64,000 nt of DNA from an uncultured bacterium (GTDB lineage: Bacteria; Bacillota; Clostridia; Oscillospirales; Ruminococcaceae): NCBI GenBank assembly GCA_905215965.1, contig CAJMSD010000010.1, positions 45,293-109,292 of the forward strand, given 5' to 3'. Made by a program: the position numbers and the translations under genes. Positions 26,034-36,020 of the stretch are shown in pieces; position 1 is the first letter of the stretch; each line of letters begins with the position of its first letter. Under the pieces are notes generated by a model. It saw only the letters and a program-made list of their open reading frames with translations, ran no database searches and was not told the DNA's origin.

Positions 26034-26870
26034 TTATGTAAAGTCCGTACTTATCTTCTTTTCGACATCATTGACAATAGAATCAATTTCTTCACTGCCG
26101 TAAAGATCTCCGTCCCATATCTCATGAGCCTTTACCGCCTGATTGACAAGCATAGCCGCTCCGCCTACGGAAGTTTTACCCATTGCCCTCGCCTTTTTGA
26201 TAAGCTGAGTTTCTGTCGGATTGTACACAGCGTCAAAGAAAGCGGTACAATTTTCAATAACGCTGTCGCTGACGGGACAAGACATAATATCGGGATACAT
26301 ACCGACCGGAGTTGAATTCAGCAGCAGATCATAGCAGCCGCCGATTTTGTCGATCTCGGTTATCTTAACGGAAACTCCGCTGCATTTTGTCATGATCTCC
26401 GCCATAAGCAGCTGTGCTCTGACACGGGAGCTTGGACGAACGGCGATAGTAAGCTCCGCGCCGTGCATGGCAGCCTCGACAGCCATCATTCTGCCTGCTC
26501 CTCCGCATCCGAGCAAAAGAACCTTTCCGCTTATCGGGAGCTTCTCAGCCGAGCTTAAAAAGCCGTCGCAGTCCGTATTATAGCCAATAAGCCTGCCATT
26601 GTCATTCATAATGCAGTTTACGGCGTTGTATCTTTCGGCGCTTTCGGCAAGTCCGTCCAGAAGCCCGATAATGTCCGTTTTATAAGGTATGGTCACGTTA
26701 AAACCTTTCAGACTATGCAGATAATCGATGCTGTCCGCCAGCTTTCCGGCAGGAATATCGGCAAGCCCGTAATTGCTGTCGGTTCTGCCCGAAAGGTCAA
26801 AAAGCTTTTTGTGTATCATCGGCGACATTGAATGTCCGAGCGGATGACCGATCAAAGCAAAATTTCTCAT
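26034..26870 (-). CDS. aroE: Shikimate dehydrogenase (NADP+)
   Basis: 278 aa. LIGHPLGHSMSPMIH (substrate-binding Ser-x-Ser region), GFNVTIPYK with catalytic Lys, YNTDCDGF, and nucleotide-binding LLGCGGAGRM are intact. It reduces 3-dehydroshikimate to shikimate. Its ATG overlaps the fabD stop by 4 bp (ATGA), so aroE is translationally coupled to a fatty acid gene. Confidence 0.96.
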   Translation of the reverse strand: MRNFALIGHPLGHSMSPMIHKKLFDLSGRTDSNYGLADIPAGKLADSIDYLHSLKGFNVTIPYKTDIIGLLDGLAESAERYNAVNCIMNDNGRLIGYNTDCDGFLSSAEKLPISGKVLLLGCGGAGRMMAVEAAMHGAELTIAVRPSSRVRAQLLMAEIMTKCSGVSVKITEIDKIGGCYDLLLNSTPVGMYPDIMSCPVSDSVIENCTAFFDAVYNPTETQLIKKARAMGKTSVGGAAMLVNQAVKAHEIWDGDLYGSEEIDSIVNDVEKKISTDFT

Positions 26871-27778
26871 AATGCAAGAGCTCCTTTAAGGGATTCGATA
26901 TCCTCGGCATTAGCCGCAGCAACGCCGGAAAGAGTTTTCTTGACAAGTCCGGTAAGAGTTTTTCCCGGGCCGAATTCCACAAATTTGTCAGCTCCTGCGC
27001 TCTGCATAGCTTCAAGCTCGGAGGTAAAACGAACAGGAGAAACGATATGCTTTGCAAGCAGCGACGCCATATCGGAAAAATCCGTCAGCTCTCCGCCGGT
27101 TACATTTGAATAATACCGAACCTGCGGAGCTTTAAAGCTTATTGTTTTGGCGGTTTCATAGAATTTATCCGCGGCGGAACTCATAAGCTTTGAATGAAAT
27201 GCTCCTGCAACCTTCAGCGGAACTACTCTTGCGCCAAGCTCCTTGAATACCGCGCTCACCTCGGCAATTCCTTCGGGAGTTCCGGCAATAACGGTCTGCA
27301 TGGGAGAATTGTAGTTTACGGCTGCGGCATATTCGGCGGCATTCGAGCACACCTCCGCGATCTTTTCGGGCGGAAGCTTCATAACGGCTGCCATTGCGCC
27401 TTTCGTTGAAGACGCAGCCTCGTCCATAGCTTCCGAACGCGCTTTTATAAGGCGAAAAGCATCCTCCAAAGTTATCATCTCCGAAGCGTACATAGCCGCA
27501 TACTCGCCGAGTGAATGACCTGCTACGCCGTCAAACACAAATCCCTGTGAAACGGCTGCGTTCAGGCATATTATCGATACGCTCATAATGGCAGGCTGCG
27601 CGTTTATCGTTCTTGCAAGCTCCTCGGGAGCGCTTTCAAAGCAGATTTTTTTTAGATCGCGTTCAAGAATTTCCGATCCTGTTTCAAAAATTTTCATCAA
27701 AGCCGGATCGCTTTCGGCAATATCCCTGCCCATTCCTGTGTATTGCGAACCTTGTCCGGAAAATAGTGAAATTGTCAT
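26867..27778 (-). CDS. fabD: Malonyl-CoA:ACP transacylase
   Basis: 303 aa. LFSGQGSQYTGMG at the N-terminus, nucleophile motif GHSLGE (active-site Ser), and AFHSKLM with the catalytic His. It loads malonyl groups onto ACP for the FabH and FabF condensations. The gene is divergent from the fab/acc operon that begins at 28004, rather than lying inside it between fabK and fabG as in many Clostridia. It heads the aroE-aroK run. Confidence 0.96.
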   Translation of the reverse strand: MTISLFSGQGSQYTGMGRDIAESDPALMKIFETGSEILERDLKKICFESAPEELARTINAQPAIMSVSIICLNAAVSQGFVFDGVAGHSLGEYAAMYASEMITLEDAFRLIKARSEAMDEAASSTKGAMAAVMKLPPEKIAEVCSNAAEYAAAVNYNSPMQTVIAGTPEGIAEVSAVFKELGARVVPLKVAGAFHSKLMSSAADKFYETAKTISFKAPQVRYYSNVTGGELTDFSDMASLLAKHIVSPVRFTSELEAMQSAGADKFVEFGPGKTLTGLVKKTLSGVAAANAEDIESLKGALAL

Positions 27779-27828
27779 ATTTAGTATGCCCCTTTCTGTG
27801 CGTTATGTATAATATTTGGAAAAATTAT

Positions 27829-27852
27829 ACAATTTATAACAATAAAAATTGT
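27829..27852. promoter_or_regulatory. Inverted repeat in fabD-fabH divergent region
   Basis: ACAATTT and AAATTGT separated by 10 bp, midway between the divergent starts. Position suggests an operator controlling both directions. It does not match the FapR consensus I know; the regulator is unknown. Confidence 0.35.
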
Positions 27853-27879
27853 GCGTAATGCCGATATTTTGAAATCTTA

Positions 27880-27908
27880 TTGAAAAAAAACGGGAAATGA
27901 TTTACAAT
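27880..27908 (+). promoter_or_regulatory. Promoter of fatty acid operon
   Basis: TTGAAA (27880-27885), 17-bp spacer, TACAAT (27903-27908), about 95 bp before fabH. Confidence 0.55.
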
Positions 27909-28003
27909 GTAATTGCAGTTTTTCTTTTTTATACTTAATAATATACCATAAATTTTTCGGATTTACAACAGTATTCCGATATTTTTTCCCGGAGGATCTT
28001 TCA

Positions 28004-28990
28004 ATGGGCATAAAAATTCTCGGTACAGGCAGCTATGTGCCTGAACAAACAGTAACAAACGATGACTTTTCAAAATTCATTGAGACAAACGACGAATGGA
28101 TAAAGACAAGAACAGGTATCTCTGAACGGCGTATCTCAGGCTGGGAACCTACTTGGTATATGGGACTCAAGGCTGCCGAACAAGCAATTGAAGCTGCCGG
28201 CATCAAACCTGAGGAGATCGGACTTATCATCGACAGTACGGTCACGTCCGATTTTTTTACTCCAAGCACCGCCTGCATTATTCAGGATAAGCTGGGCGCA
28301 AAAAATGCCGGAGCATTCGATGTGAATGCCGCTTGTACAGGTTTTGTCTGCGCTCTTGACACCGCTCGCTGCTATCTCGAAGCAAACGAATCGCTGAAAT
28401 ACGTGCTTGTCGTATCAAATGAAAATCTTTCCCGTATCGTCGACTATGACGACAGGTCTACCTGCATTCTTTTCGGCGACGGCGCTGCCGCCGCGGTAGT
28501 TACGCGAAGCAGCGGACTTTATTCGTCCCATTTTGCATCGGACGGAAGCGGAGCTAAATATCTCTATGCAGGCAATGCAAATACGGTTGAACGCTTCAAG
28601 CTCGACAGCGATTTCACTGACGAATTCCCCGATAAGGATACGAAAAAGCTGTATCAGGACGGCAAAGCTGTTTACAAATTCGCTACGCACGCAATGCCTG
28701 AGGCTTTCAGAAAGGCTGCCGAAAAAATCGGAATAACAGCCGATGAAATAGATTGGTTCGTTCCTCATCAGGCAAATATCAGAATTATAGAAAGCGCTGC
28801 GAAAAAGCTTAAAGTATCTATGGATAAATTTATTATAACTCTTGATCATTACGGTAATACGTCCAGCGCTTCCATCCCTCTCGCCCTTGACGAAGCAATT
28901 CGCAAAGGCATGATCAAATCGGGACAGACGCTCGCTCTTATCGGCTTCGGCGCAGGTCTTACCTACGGCGGGATCATTCTCGAATACTGA
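28004..28990 (+). CDS. fabH: 3-oxoacyl-ACP synthase III
   Basis: 328 aa. The catalytic triad is visible: Cys in NAACTGF, His in VPHQANIRI, Asn in YGNTSSAS. It condenses acetyl-CoA or branched acyl-CoA primers with malonyl-ACP to start each chain. It is the first gene of the ten-gene plus-strand operon, with CCCGGAGG upstream of the ATG. Primer preference cannot be read from sequence. Confidence 0.96.
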   Translation: MGIKILGTGSYVPEQTVTNDDFSKFIETNDEWIKTRTGISERRISGWEPTWYMGLKAAEQAIEAAGIKPEEIGLIIDSTVTSDFFTPSTACIIQDKLGAKNAGAFDVNAACTGFVCALDTARCYLEANESLKYVLVVSNENLSRIVDYDDRSTCILFGDGAAAAVVTRSSGLYSSHFASDGSGAKYLYAGNANTVERFKLDSDFTDEFPDKDTKKLYQDGKAVYKFATHAMPEAFRKAAEKIGITADEIDWFVPHQANIRIIESAAKKLKVSMDKFIITLDHYGNTSSASIPLALDEAIRKGMIKSGQTLALIGFGAGLTYGGIILEY

Positions 28991-29010
28991 CAAATAAAGG
29001 AGTAAATAAA

Positions 29011-29940
29011 ATGAAAACAAGAATCACAGAGCTTCTCGGCTGTAAATATCCTCTTATTCAGGGCGGTATGGCTTGGGTCGCAGAGCACACTCTTGCCGCT
29101 GCCGTTTCCAATGCCGGCGGCGTCGGTCTTATTGCAGGAGGTTCGGCTCCTATCGACTACCTCAGAGAACAGATACGTCTCTGCAAGGAAGCAACAGACA
29201 AACCGTTCGGTGTGAATATCATGCTTATGAGTCCCAACGCCGACGACCTTGCTCAGCTCGTTATCGACGAAAACGTCAAGATCGTTACAACCGGCGCGGG
29301 AAGTCCTGTTAAATATATGTCGGCATGGAAAGCTGCCGGAGTTAAGGTAATTCCTGTTATTCCGTCGGTAAATCTTGCCAAGCGCATGGAAAAGGCTGGA
29401 GCTGACGCAGTAGTTGCCGAGGGTACGGAATCGGGCGGACATATCGGTGAGAACACTACAATGTGTCTCGTTCCGCAGGTCGTTGACGCCCTTGAGATAC
29501 CTGTTATCGCAGCAGGAGGCATTGCCGACGGCAGAGGCGTTGCAGCTTCGTTCATGCTCGGTGCGGAGGGCGTTCAGATAGGAACACGTTTCCTCGCTTC
29601 CGAGGAATGCCGTATCCACCCCGTATTCAAGGAACTCGTAATCAAAGCCAAGGATACTGATAATATCGTTACGGGACGCTACACAGGCCACCCGTGCAGA
29701 AATATAAAAACCAAGTTCTCAAAAATGCTTGCGGCAGGCGAGCGTGACGGATCTCTCTCACCGGAAAAGTTCGAGGAGATAACTCTCGGAGCGCTGAGAA
29801 AAGCCGTTCAGGACGGCAATCTTGACGAAGGATCGTTTTTGTGCGGAGCTATTGCCGGCATGATAAACGAAGTCAAGCCTTGTGCCGACATCGTAAACGA
29901 GATCATGAAGCAGGCTGAAAAGCTGCTCGGACGCGAATAA
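29011..29940 (+). CDS. fabK: Enoyl-ACP reductase II (FMN-dependent)
   Basis: 309 aa. Nitronate-monooxygenase-like TIM barrel with IQGGMAWVAEHTLAAAVSNA at the N-terminus and the flavin-binding GTESGGHIGE and AAGGIADGRG motifs. It reduces the trans-2-enoyl-ACP intermediate with NAD(P)H. The presence of FabK rather than FabI predicts low sensitivity to triclosan, as known for this enzyme class. It is 20 bp downstream of fabH. Confidence 0.94.
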   Translation: MKTRITELLGCKYPLIQGGMAWVAEHTLAAAVSNAGGVGLIAGGSAPIDYLREQIRLCKEATDKPFGVNIMLMSPNADDLAQLVIDENVKIVTTGAGSPVKYMSAWKAAGVKVIPVIPSVNLAKRMEKAGADAVVAEGTESGGHIGENTTMCLVPQVVDALEIPVIAAGGIADGRGVAASFMLGAEGVQIGTRFLASEECRIHPVFKELVIKAKDTDNIVTGRYTGHPCRNIKTKFSKMLAAGERDGSLSPEKFEEITLGALRKAVQDGNLDEGSFLCGAIAGMINEVKPCADIVNEIMKQAEKLLGRE

Positions 29941-29958
29941 TCAGAGGAGGATCTTTCT

Positions 29959-30699
29959 ATGGCTACAGCTATTATTACAGGAGCTTCGCAGGGAATAGGC
30001 GCTTGCATCGCAAAAAGACTTGCAAAGGACGGTTTCAACATCGTTATAAATCACTATCCCAGCGACAGCGATAAGGAAAAGGCGCTTGCCGTTGCAGAGG
30101 AATGCAAGTGCTTCGGCGTTTCGGCAGTATGCATAGCCGCCGATGTCTCAAAGTATGACGACTGTGAAAAACTGGTCAAATCCGCAAAGGAAGAGTTCGG
30201 CACTATAGACGTTCTTGTAAACAACGCAGGCATCACAAAGGACGGACTTCTCGTAAGAATGGACGAATCAAGCTACGATGCCGTTATCGCGGTAAATCAA
30301 AAAAGCGTTTTCAATATGACAAAGCATACCGTATCGGTAATGATGAAGCAAAAGCACGGTCATATAATCAATATCGCTTCCGTTGCAGGACTTTACGGCA
30401 ATCCGGGACAGTTCAACTATTCCGCTTCAAAGGCTGCTATAATCGGCATGACAAAATGTACGGCTAAAGAATACGGTTCAAGAGGAATTACCTGTAATGC
30501 GGTAGCTCCCGGACTTATCCGCACTCCGATGACCGACGCTCTGACCGACGAACAGAAAAAAACAATTCTCGGCGCGGTCGCAATGAAGCGCTACGGCGAA
30601 CCGGAGGAGATCGCTTCGGCAGTTTCTTTCCTCGCTTCGGAGGATTCTTCATATATTACAGGACAGACGCTTGAAATTTCCGGCGGACTTTCAATGTAA
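29959..30699 (+). CDS. fabG: 3-oxoacyl-ACP reductase
   Basis: 246 aa classical short-chain dehydrogenase. GASQGIGACI NADP(H) site, NNAG, catalytic Ser (INIASVAG) and YSASKAA with Tyr and Lys; C-terminal GQTLEISGGLSM is typical of FabG. It reduces 3-oxoacyl-ACP. GAGGAGG lies upstream of the ATG, and the operon context confirms the role. Confidence 0.96.
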   Translation: MATAIITGASQGIGACIAKRLAKDGFNIVINHYPSDSDKEKALAVAEECKCFGVSAVCIAADVSKYDDCEKLVKSAKEEFGTIDVLVNNAGITKDGLLVRMDESSYDAVIAVNQKSVFNMTKHTVSVMMKQKHGHIINIASVAGLYGNPGQFNYSASKAAIIGMTKCTAKEYGSRGITCNAVAPGLIRTPMTDALTDEQKKTILGAVAMKRYGEPEEIASAVSFLASEDSSYITGQTLEISGGLSM

Positions 30700-30718
30700 A
30701 CGAAAGGATTTTTAAAAT

Positions 30719-31972
30719 ATGAAAAGAGTTGTTATTACAGGAATGGGAGCTGTCACTCCGCTCGGAACCGGCGTTGAAAAATTCTGGAACGGCGTTGTTG
30801 AAAACAAGATCGGTTTCTCATTCATAGACACTTTCGACACGGAGCGTATCGGCGTAAAGATCGGCGGTATCGTGCGCGATTTCAACGAAGCCGATTACTA
30901 TGATACCAAGGGCTGCTTCGATAAAAAAGAAGCTCGTCATCTCGATAAATTCACTAAATATGCCGTTATTGCTTCCCATGAAGCTCTCACCGATTCAGGC
31001 TCCGATTTCTCGGATATAGACCCTTACCGTGCCGGAGTAATTATAGGATGCGGTATCGGCGGCGTGGATCTTACTCTTTCCGAGCATAAGAAGTATCTTG
31101 AAAAAGGTCCGGGAAGGATCTCGGTTTTCTACGTTCCTATGATGATAAGCAATATGGCTGCCGGAACTGTTTCAATGAAAACAGGCTTCAGGGGCGCAAA
31201 CTTTGACGTTACTACTGCCTGCGCTTCATCAACTCACGCTATTGGCGAAGCCTTCAGAAAGATCAAGGACGGCTACCTTGACGTATGTATTGCAGGCGGC
31301 ACGGAAAGCACAAACGAAGAATTCACCTATGCCGGATTTGCAAATATGCGCGCGCTCACAAAATCAGACGATCTTGAAAGAGCTTCTATTCCTTTCGATA
31401 AGGAAAGAAACGGCTTTGTCCTCAGTGAGGGAAGCGGTATTCTTGTTCTTGAGGAATACGAACACGCCAAGGCCCGCGGAGCGCACATATACGCGGAAAT
31501 AGCAGGCTACGGAGCAACTTGCGACGGTTATCACATGACCTCGCCGATGCCGACGGGAGAAGCTGCCGCTATGGGCATGACTCTCGCTATGGAGGAAGCC
31601 GGTCTCAAGCCTGATAATATCGACTATATCAACGCTCACGGCACATCTACCGGACTTAACGATAAATATGAAACTGCCGCTATCAAGAAGGCTTTCGGTG
31701 ACGACGCCTATAAAGTTAAGATCAATTCAACAAAATCCATGACAGGTCATCTTCTCGGCGCTGCAGGAGCTGTCGAAGCTATCGTCTGCGCAAAATCAAT
31801 CGAAGAGGGACTTATCCACAAGACAGTCGGCTATAAAGTTCCCGACGAGGAATGCGACCTCGATTACTGCGTTGAGGAAAATATTCGGCAGGAGGTTTGT
31901 ACTGCCCTTTCAAATTCACTTGGATTCGGCGGACACAATGCAACTCTCTGCTTCAAGAAAGTAACGGAATAA
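30719..31972 (+). CDS. fabF: 3-oxoacyl-ACP synthase II
   Basis: 417 aa. Cys nucleophile in TTACASSTHA, His residues in NAHGTSTGLND and KSMTGHLLGAAGA. Starts RVVITGMGAVTPLG, the standard FabF opening. It elongates acyl-ACP chains and adjusts chain composition with temperature in known systems. It lies 19 bp after fabG. Confidence 0.96.
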   Translation: MKRVVITGMGAVTPLGTGVEKFWNGVVENKIGFSFIDTFDTERIGVKIGGIVRDFNEADYYDTKGCFDKKEARHLDKFTKYAVIASHEALTDSGSDFSDIDPYRAGVIIGCGIGGVDLTLSEHKKYLEKGPGRISVFYVPMMISNMAAGTVSMKTGFRGANFDVTTACASSTHAIGEAFRKIKDGYLDVCIAGGTESTNEEFTYAGFANMRALTKSDDLERASIPFDKERNGFVLSEGSGILVLEEYEHAKARGAHIYAEIAGYGATCDGYHMTSPMPTGEAAAMGMTLAMEEAGLKPDNIDYINAHGTSTGLNDKYETAAIKKAFGDDAYKVKINSTKSMTGHLLGAAGAVEAIVCAKSIEEGLIHKTVGYKVPDEECDLDYCVEENIRQEVCTALSNSLGFGGHNATLCFKKVTE

Positions 31973-31984
31973 GAGGTACTGTAC

Positions 31985-32476
31985 ATGAGTGAAAAGAATG
32001 AAGTGTTCGGTGCAGTCAGCATCGAAACCATAGAAAAGCTTGCTGAGATCGTAAAGGCTAACGATATCGGCGAAATAACCGTAAAAGCCGATAATTGCGG
32101 CAGCATTACGATAAAGGGCAAGAAATGTCCTCCGCCTGTACCGTCTGCAATGCCGTTTCCTGTTATGGGAGCTGCCGCCGTTCCGTCCGTATCCGCGCCC
32201 GCAGCAAATACAAACGCTTCGGAAAAGGAAGAAACTGTTGACGGAAACATCGTAAAATCGCCTATTGTCGGAACATTCTATTCAGCGTCATCACCGGATG
32301 CCGAACCTTTCGTAAAGGTCGGCAGCAAGGTCAAAAAGGGCGATGTAATAATGATCATTGAGTCTATGAAGCTTATGAATGAAGTTCAGTCCGATTTCGA
32401 CGGCGTTGTTGAGAAGATCCTCGTTGAAAACGGTCAGGCAGTCGAATTCGACCAGCCTATCATGATAATAAAATAA
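31985..32476 (+). CDS. accB: Biotin carboxyl carrier protein of acetyl-CoA carboxylase
   Basis: 163 aa. A structured N-terminus (EKLAEIVKANDIGEITVK), a Pro/Ala-rich hinge (about 50-85), and a biotinyl domain with ESMKLMNEV holding the biotinylated Lys. It carries CO2 between the AccC and AccAD activities. Confidence 0.95.
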   Translation: MSEKNEVFGAVSIETIEKLAEIVKANDIGEITVKADNCGSITIKGKKCPPPVPSAMPFPVMGAAAVPSVSAPAANTNASEKEETVDGNIVKSPIVGTFYSASSPDAEPFVKVGSKVKKGDVIMIIESMKLMNEVQSDFDGVVEKILVENGQAVEFDQPIMIIK

Positions 32477-32492
32477 TTCAGGAGGACTCGAT

Positions 32493-32945
32493 ATGTCAGA
32501 TATACTTATGAACAAAGAACAGATAATGGAAATTATCCCCCACAGAGATCCGTTCCTGCTTATCGATGAGATCGTTGAAATGGAAGTAGGAGAAAAGGTC
32601 AAGGCAAGAAAATATATAAAAGAGGACGACTTCTGGTTTAAGGGACACTTTCCGGGATATCCTGTGACTCCGGGAGTTCTTATGGTTGAAATGCTCGCTC
32701 AGGCAGGAGCTGTTTGTATGCTCGCAAAGCCTGAAAACAGGGGAAAAATCGGTCTTTTCGGAGGAATGGACAAGGTAAAATTCCGCAGACAGGTATTGCC
32801 CGGCGACGTTCTTGACCTCGAAGTCGAAATGATCCGTCAGAAAGGCCCTGTAGGTACAGGAAAATGCCTCGCATCGGTAAACGGCGAAAAGGCGGTTTCA
32901 TGTGAAATAACCTTCGTTATCAGCGATGCCGCAAAAGGTGAATAA
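32493..32945 (+). CDS. fabZ: 3-hydroxyacyl-ACP dehydratase
   Basis: 150 aa hot-dog fold protein. IPHRDPFLLIDEI, GHFPGYPVTPGVLMVEMLAQ with catalytic His and Glu. It dehydrates 3-hydroxyacyl-ACP ahead of FabK. It sits between accB and accC, the order common in Firmicutes. Confidence 0.96.
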   Translation: MSDILMNKEQIMEIIPHRDPFLLIDEIVEMEVGEKVKARKYIKEDDFWFKGHFPGYPVTPGVLMVEMLAQAGAVCMLAKPENRGKIGLFGGMDKVKFRRQVLPGDVLDLEVEMIRQKGPVGTGKCLASVNGEKAVSCEITFVISDAAKGE

Positions 32946-32948
32946 ACT

Positions 32949-34304
32949 ATGTTCAATAAAATACTCATTGCTAACAGAGGCGAGATCGCTGTAAGAATAA
33001 TACGCGCTTGCCGTGAGTTCGGCATCAGAACCGTTGCTGTTTATTCTACAGCCGATAAAGGCTCTCTGCACGCCGAGATCGCCGATGAAGCCGTTTGCAT
33101 CGGTCCTCCGCCGACAAAAGACAGCTATCTGCGCATGGACGCTGTAATTCAGGCTGCGCTCAATACGGGAGCGGAAGCTATCCACCCCGGCTTCGGATTT
33201 CTTTCCGAAAATGCCGAGTTTGCGCGTATGTGCGAAAAGTTTGGGATAGTTTTTATCGGTCCATCCTATAATTCAATTGAAATGCTCGGAAACAAAGCCG
33301 CTGCAAAAGAAACTATGGCTGCCGCAGGAGTTCCTGTGATCCCCGGTTCAAAGGGAGCGATCTCCTCTCTTGAGGAAGCCCGCAGCGTTGCCGCAAAGGC
33401 AGGCTACCCCATACTTGTAAAGGCTTCTGCAGGCGGCGGAGGCAGAGGTATAAGACGCGTAGACAGCGAAGACGAGCTCGAGGCTCAGATCACGGCAGCT
33501 CAGCAGGAAGCCGAAAGCTATTTCGGAGACAGCTCGGTCTATATTGAAAAGTTCCTTATAGATCCGCACCACGTTGAAATACAGATAATCGCCGATAAGG
33601 CAGGACATACGGTCTATCTTGGCGAGCGCGACTGCTCTATGCAGCGCAGAAACCAGAAAATACTTGAAGAATGTCCAAGTCCCATTGTCAACAGCGAGCT
33701 TCGCAAAAAAATGGGAGAAGCTGCTGTTACTGCTGCAAAGCAATGCGGTTATTACAATGCCGGAACTATAGAATTCCTTGTGGACGAAAACAAAAATTTC
33801 TATTTTATGGAAATGAATACCCGTATTCAGGTCGAACACCCGATCACGGAAGAAGTTACGGGCTTTGACCTCGTTAAAGCGCAGATAGAGATCGCTTCCG
33901 GCGAAGAACTCTCGGTAAAGCAGGAGGATATCACTATTAACGGCCACGCTATCGAATGCCGTATCAATGCCGAAAATCCCGAGCTTGACTTCCGTCCGTC
34001 TCCCGGTACGATACGCTCTCTGTATATGCCCGGAGGTCCGGGAATACGCATCGACGGCGCAGTTTATCAGGGTTATACGATCCCTCCATACTACGATTCT
34101 ATGATAAGCAAGCTCATTGTTCACGGCCGCAGCCGCGAAGAAGCTATCAAAAAAATGAAATGGGCGCTTTCCGAATTCATAGTTGACGGAGTTGATACTA
34201 ATATTGATTTTCAGCTTGAGCTTATAAGGCTCTCTGAATTCAAAAACGGAACCTATGATATAGGCTTCCTCACGCGTTACATGGAAAAACGCGGCAATAA
34301 ATGA
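32949..34304 (+). CDS. accC: Biotin carboxylase of acetyl-CoA carboxylase
   Basis: 451 aa. N-terminal FNKILIANRGEIAVRIIRA, ATP-grasp Gly-rich loop AGGGGRGIRRV, metal site MEMNTRIQVEHPITE, all intact. It carboxylates the biotin on AccB with ATP and bicarbonate. Only three bases separate it from fabZ. Confidence 0.97.
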   Translation: MFNKILIANRGEIAVRIIRACREFGIRTVAVYSTADKGSLHAEIADEAVCIGPPPTKDSYLRMDAVIQAALNTGAEAIHPGFGFLSENAEFARMCEKFGIVFIGPSYNSIEMLGNKAAAKETMAAAGVPVIPGSKGAISSLEEARSVAAKAGYPILVKASAGGGGRGIRRVDSEDELEAQITAAQQEAESYFGDSSVYIEKFLIDPHHVEIQIIADKAGHTVYLGERDCSMQRRNQKILEECPSPIVNSELRKKMGEAAVTAAKQCGYYNAGTIEFLVDENKNFYFMEMNTRIQVEHPITEEVTGFDLVKAQIEIASGEELSVKQEDITINGHAIECRINAENPELDFRPSPGTIRSLYMPGGPGIRIDGAVYQGYTIPPYYDSMISKLIVHGRSREEAIKKMKWALSEFIVDGVDTNIDFQLELIRLSEFKNGTYDIGFLTRYMEKRGNK

Positions 34305-34322
34305 GAGCGGTGATATATAATT

Positions 34323-35180
34323 ATGCTTGAGGATTTACTCAACGTTGTAAAAAAACGTTTTAACGACGACGATGAAAAAACTTCCGCTGAAGTTCCGATG
34401 TTTAAATGTCCGCGATGCCTGAGCAATATCAGAATGGATCGCTATGAAGAGCTTCACAGAGTTTGTCCGGACTGCAACTACCACGGCAGGCTTTCCGCAA
34501 GAGAACGCCTGAGTATTACTGTTGACAGCGGAAGCTTTATCGAATTCGACAAAAGTATGCAAAGCGGCAATCCTATAGATTATCCCGAATATGTGGAAAA
34601 ACAGGCAAAGCTGCGCGACGCGACAGGTCTCGGCGACGCCATTGTCACCGGAGAAGCCAAGATCAGGGGCTCGTCGGCAGTTATCGGAGTTATGGATTCT
34701 CACTATATGATGGGGTCTATGGGAAGCGTTGTGGGCGAGAAAATTACCCGTGCTTTTGAGTATGCAACGGAAAAATCGCTCCCTGTTATTATGTTTACGG
34801 CTTCGGGCGGTGCAAGAATGCAGGAAGGTATCGTTTCGCTCATGCAGATGGCTAAGACCTCAGGAGCTGTCAAGCTCCACAGCGATAACGGCGGACTTTA
34901 TATAACAGTCATGACCGACCCGACAACAGGCGGAGTTACGGCAAGCTTTGCGTCTCTCGGCGACATTATTATCGCCGAACCCAAGGTATTGATCGGTTTT
35001 GCAGGCAGACGCGTCATTGAAGGCACTATTAAACAGAAGCTTCCCGACGATTTTCAGCTTGCTGAATTCCAGCACGAAAAAGGCTTTGTGGATATGATCG
35101 TTGAACGCAGAAAAATGAGAAGCACTTTGTCTCATCTGCTTAAGCTTCACGGCTATTATCCGCAGGAAAAGGAGGTCTGA
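34323..35180 (+). CDS. accD: Acetyl-CoA carboxylase carboxyltransferase subunit beta
   Basis: 285 aa. N-terminal zinc ribbon CPRCLSNIR...CPDCNYHG (about residues 27-48) and crotonase-fold carboxyltransferase core with SGGARMQEGI and ITVMTDPTTGGVTASFA. With AccA it transfers the carboxyl group to acetyl-CoA, forming malonyl-CoA. Confidence 0.96.
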   Translation: MLEDLLNVVKKRFNDDDEKTSAEVPMFKCPRCLSNIRMDRYEELHRVCPDCNYHGRLSARERLSITVDSGSFIEFDKSMQSGNPIDYPEYVEKQAKLRDATGLGDAIVTGEAKIRGSSAVIGVMDSHYMMGSMGSVVGEKITRAFEYATEKSLPVIMFTASGGARMQEGIVSLMQMAKTSGAVKLHSDNGGLYITVMTDPTTGGVTASFASLGDIIIAEPKVLIGFAGRRVIEGTIKQKLPDDFQLAEFQHEKGFVDMIVERRKMRSTLSHLLKLHGYYPQEKEV

Positions 35181-35183
35181 GCT

Positions 35184-35990
35184 ATGGACAACAAAAAATC
35201 TGCATGGGAACGCATTCAGCTTGTCCACACAAAAGGCAGACCTACCGTAAACGACTATATTCCGCTTATCTTTACCGATTTCTACGAAATGCACGGCGAC
35301 AGGCTTTTTGGTGACGACAGAGCTATAACGGGCGGTATCGCAAGGCTCAACAATATGCCGGTAACGATCATCGCAGAGGTAAAGGGACGCAATATAAACG
35401 AAAACAAAACCTGCAACTTTGCAATGCCGCATCCGGAGGGTTACAGAAAAGCTCTTCGTCTCGCAAAACAGGCTGAAAAATTCCACAGACCCATTATCTG
35501 CTTTATAGATACTCCCGGTGCGTTCTGCGGAATAGCTGCCGAGGAACGCGGACAAGGCGAGGCTATCGCCAAAAATATTGCAGAGTTTATGACGCTCCGC
35601 ACGCCGATCATCTCGATAGTTCTCGGTGAGGCAGGAAGCGGAGGAGCTCTTGCTCTCGGCGTTTGCGACGAGCTTGCCATGCTCGAAAACGCTCAGTACT
35701 CTATCCTTTCACCGCGCGGTTTCGCAAGTATCCTCTGGAAAGACGCTTCGCGCGAACAGGAAGCAAGCGAAATTATGATGATAACTGCCGAAGATATGGT
35801 GCGTCTGGGCGTTGCCGAAACCGTCATCGAAGAGCCTCTCGGCGGAGCACATAACGATTTAGACAAAATTTCAGAAAATATCAAGGAATATTTGTCACAA
35901 AAAATACCCGAAAAATTACAAAAAGATATTGACGTTTTGCTTAAAGAACGTTATACTAAATTTAGGAAAATCGGCGAGTTCACAGAGTGA
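35184..35990 (+). CDS. accA: Acetyl-CoA carboxylase carboxyltransferase subunit alpha
   Basis: 268 aa. FYEMHGDRLFGDD, FIDTPGAFCGIAAEERGQ, GEAGSGGALALGV and SILSPRGFASILW are standard AccA segments. The N-terminal helical extension is short, as in many Clostridia. It starts three bases after accD, so subunit production is coupled. Confidence 0.96.
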   Translation: MDNKKSAWERIQLVHTKGRPTVNDYIPLIFTDFYEMHGDRLFGDDRAITGGIARLNNMPVTIIAEVKGRNINENKTCNFAMPHPEGYRKALRLAKQAEKFHRPIICFIDTPGAFCGIAAEERGQGEAIAKNIAEFMTLRTPIISIVLGEAGSGGALALGVCDELAMLENAQYSILSPRGFASILWKDASREQEASEIMMITAEDMVRLGVAETVIEEPLGGAHNDLDKISENIKEYLSQKIPEKLQKDIDVLLKERYTKFRKIGEFTE

Positions 35991-36020
35991 GCCGAAATTG
36001 ATATAATGGAGGAAAAAACC

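Noticed and set aside
27779..28003. FapR operator between fabD and fabH.
   Set aside because: No sequence matching the known TTAGTACC-type dyad was found; the only dyad is ACAATTT/AAATTGT.
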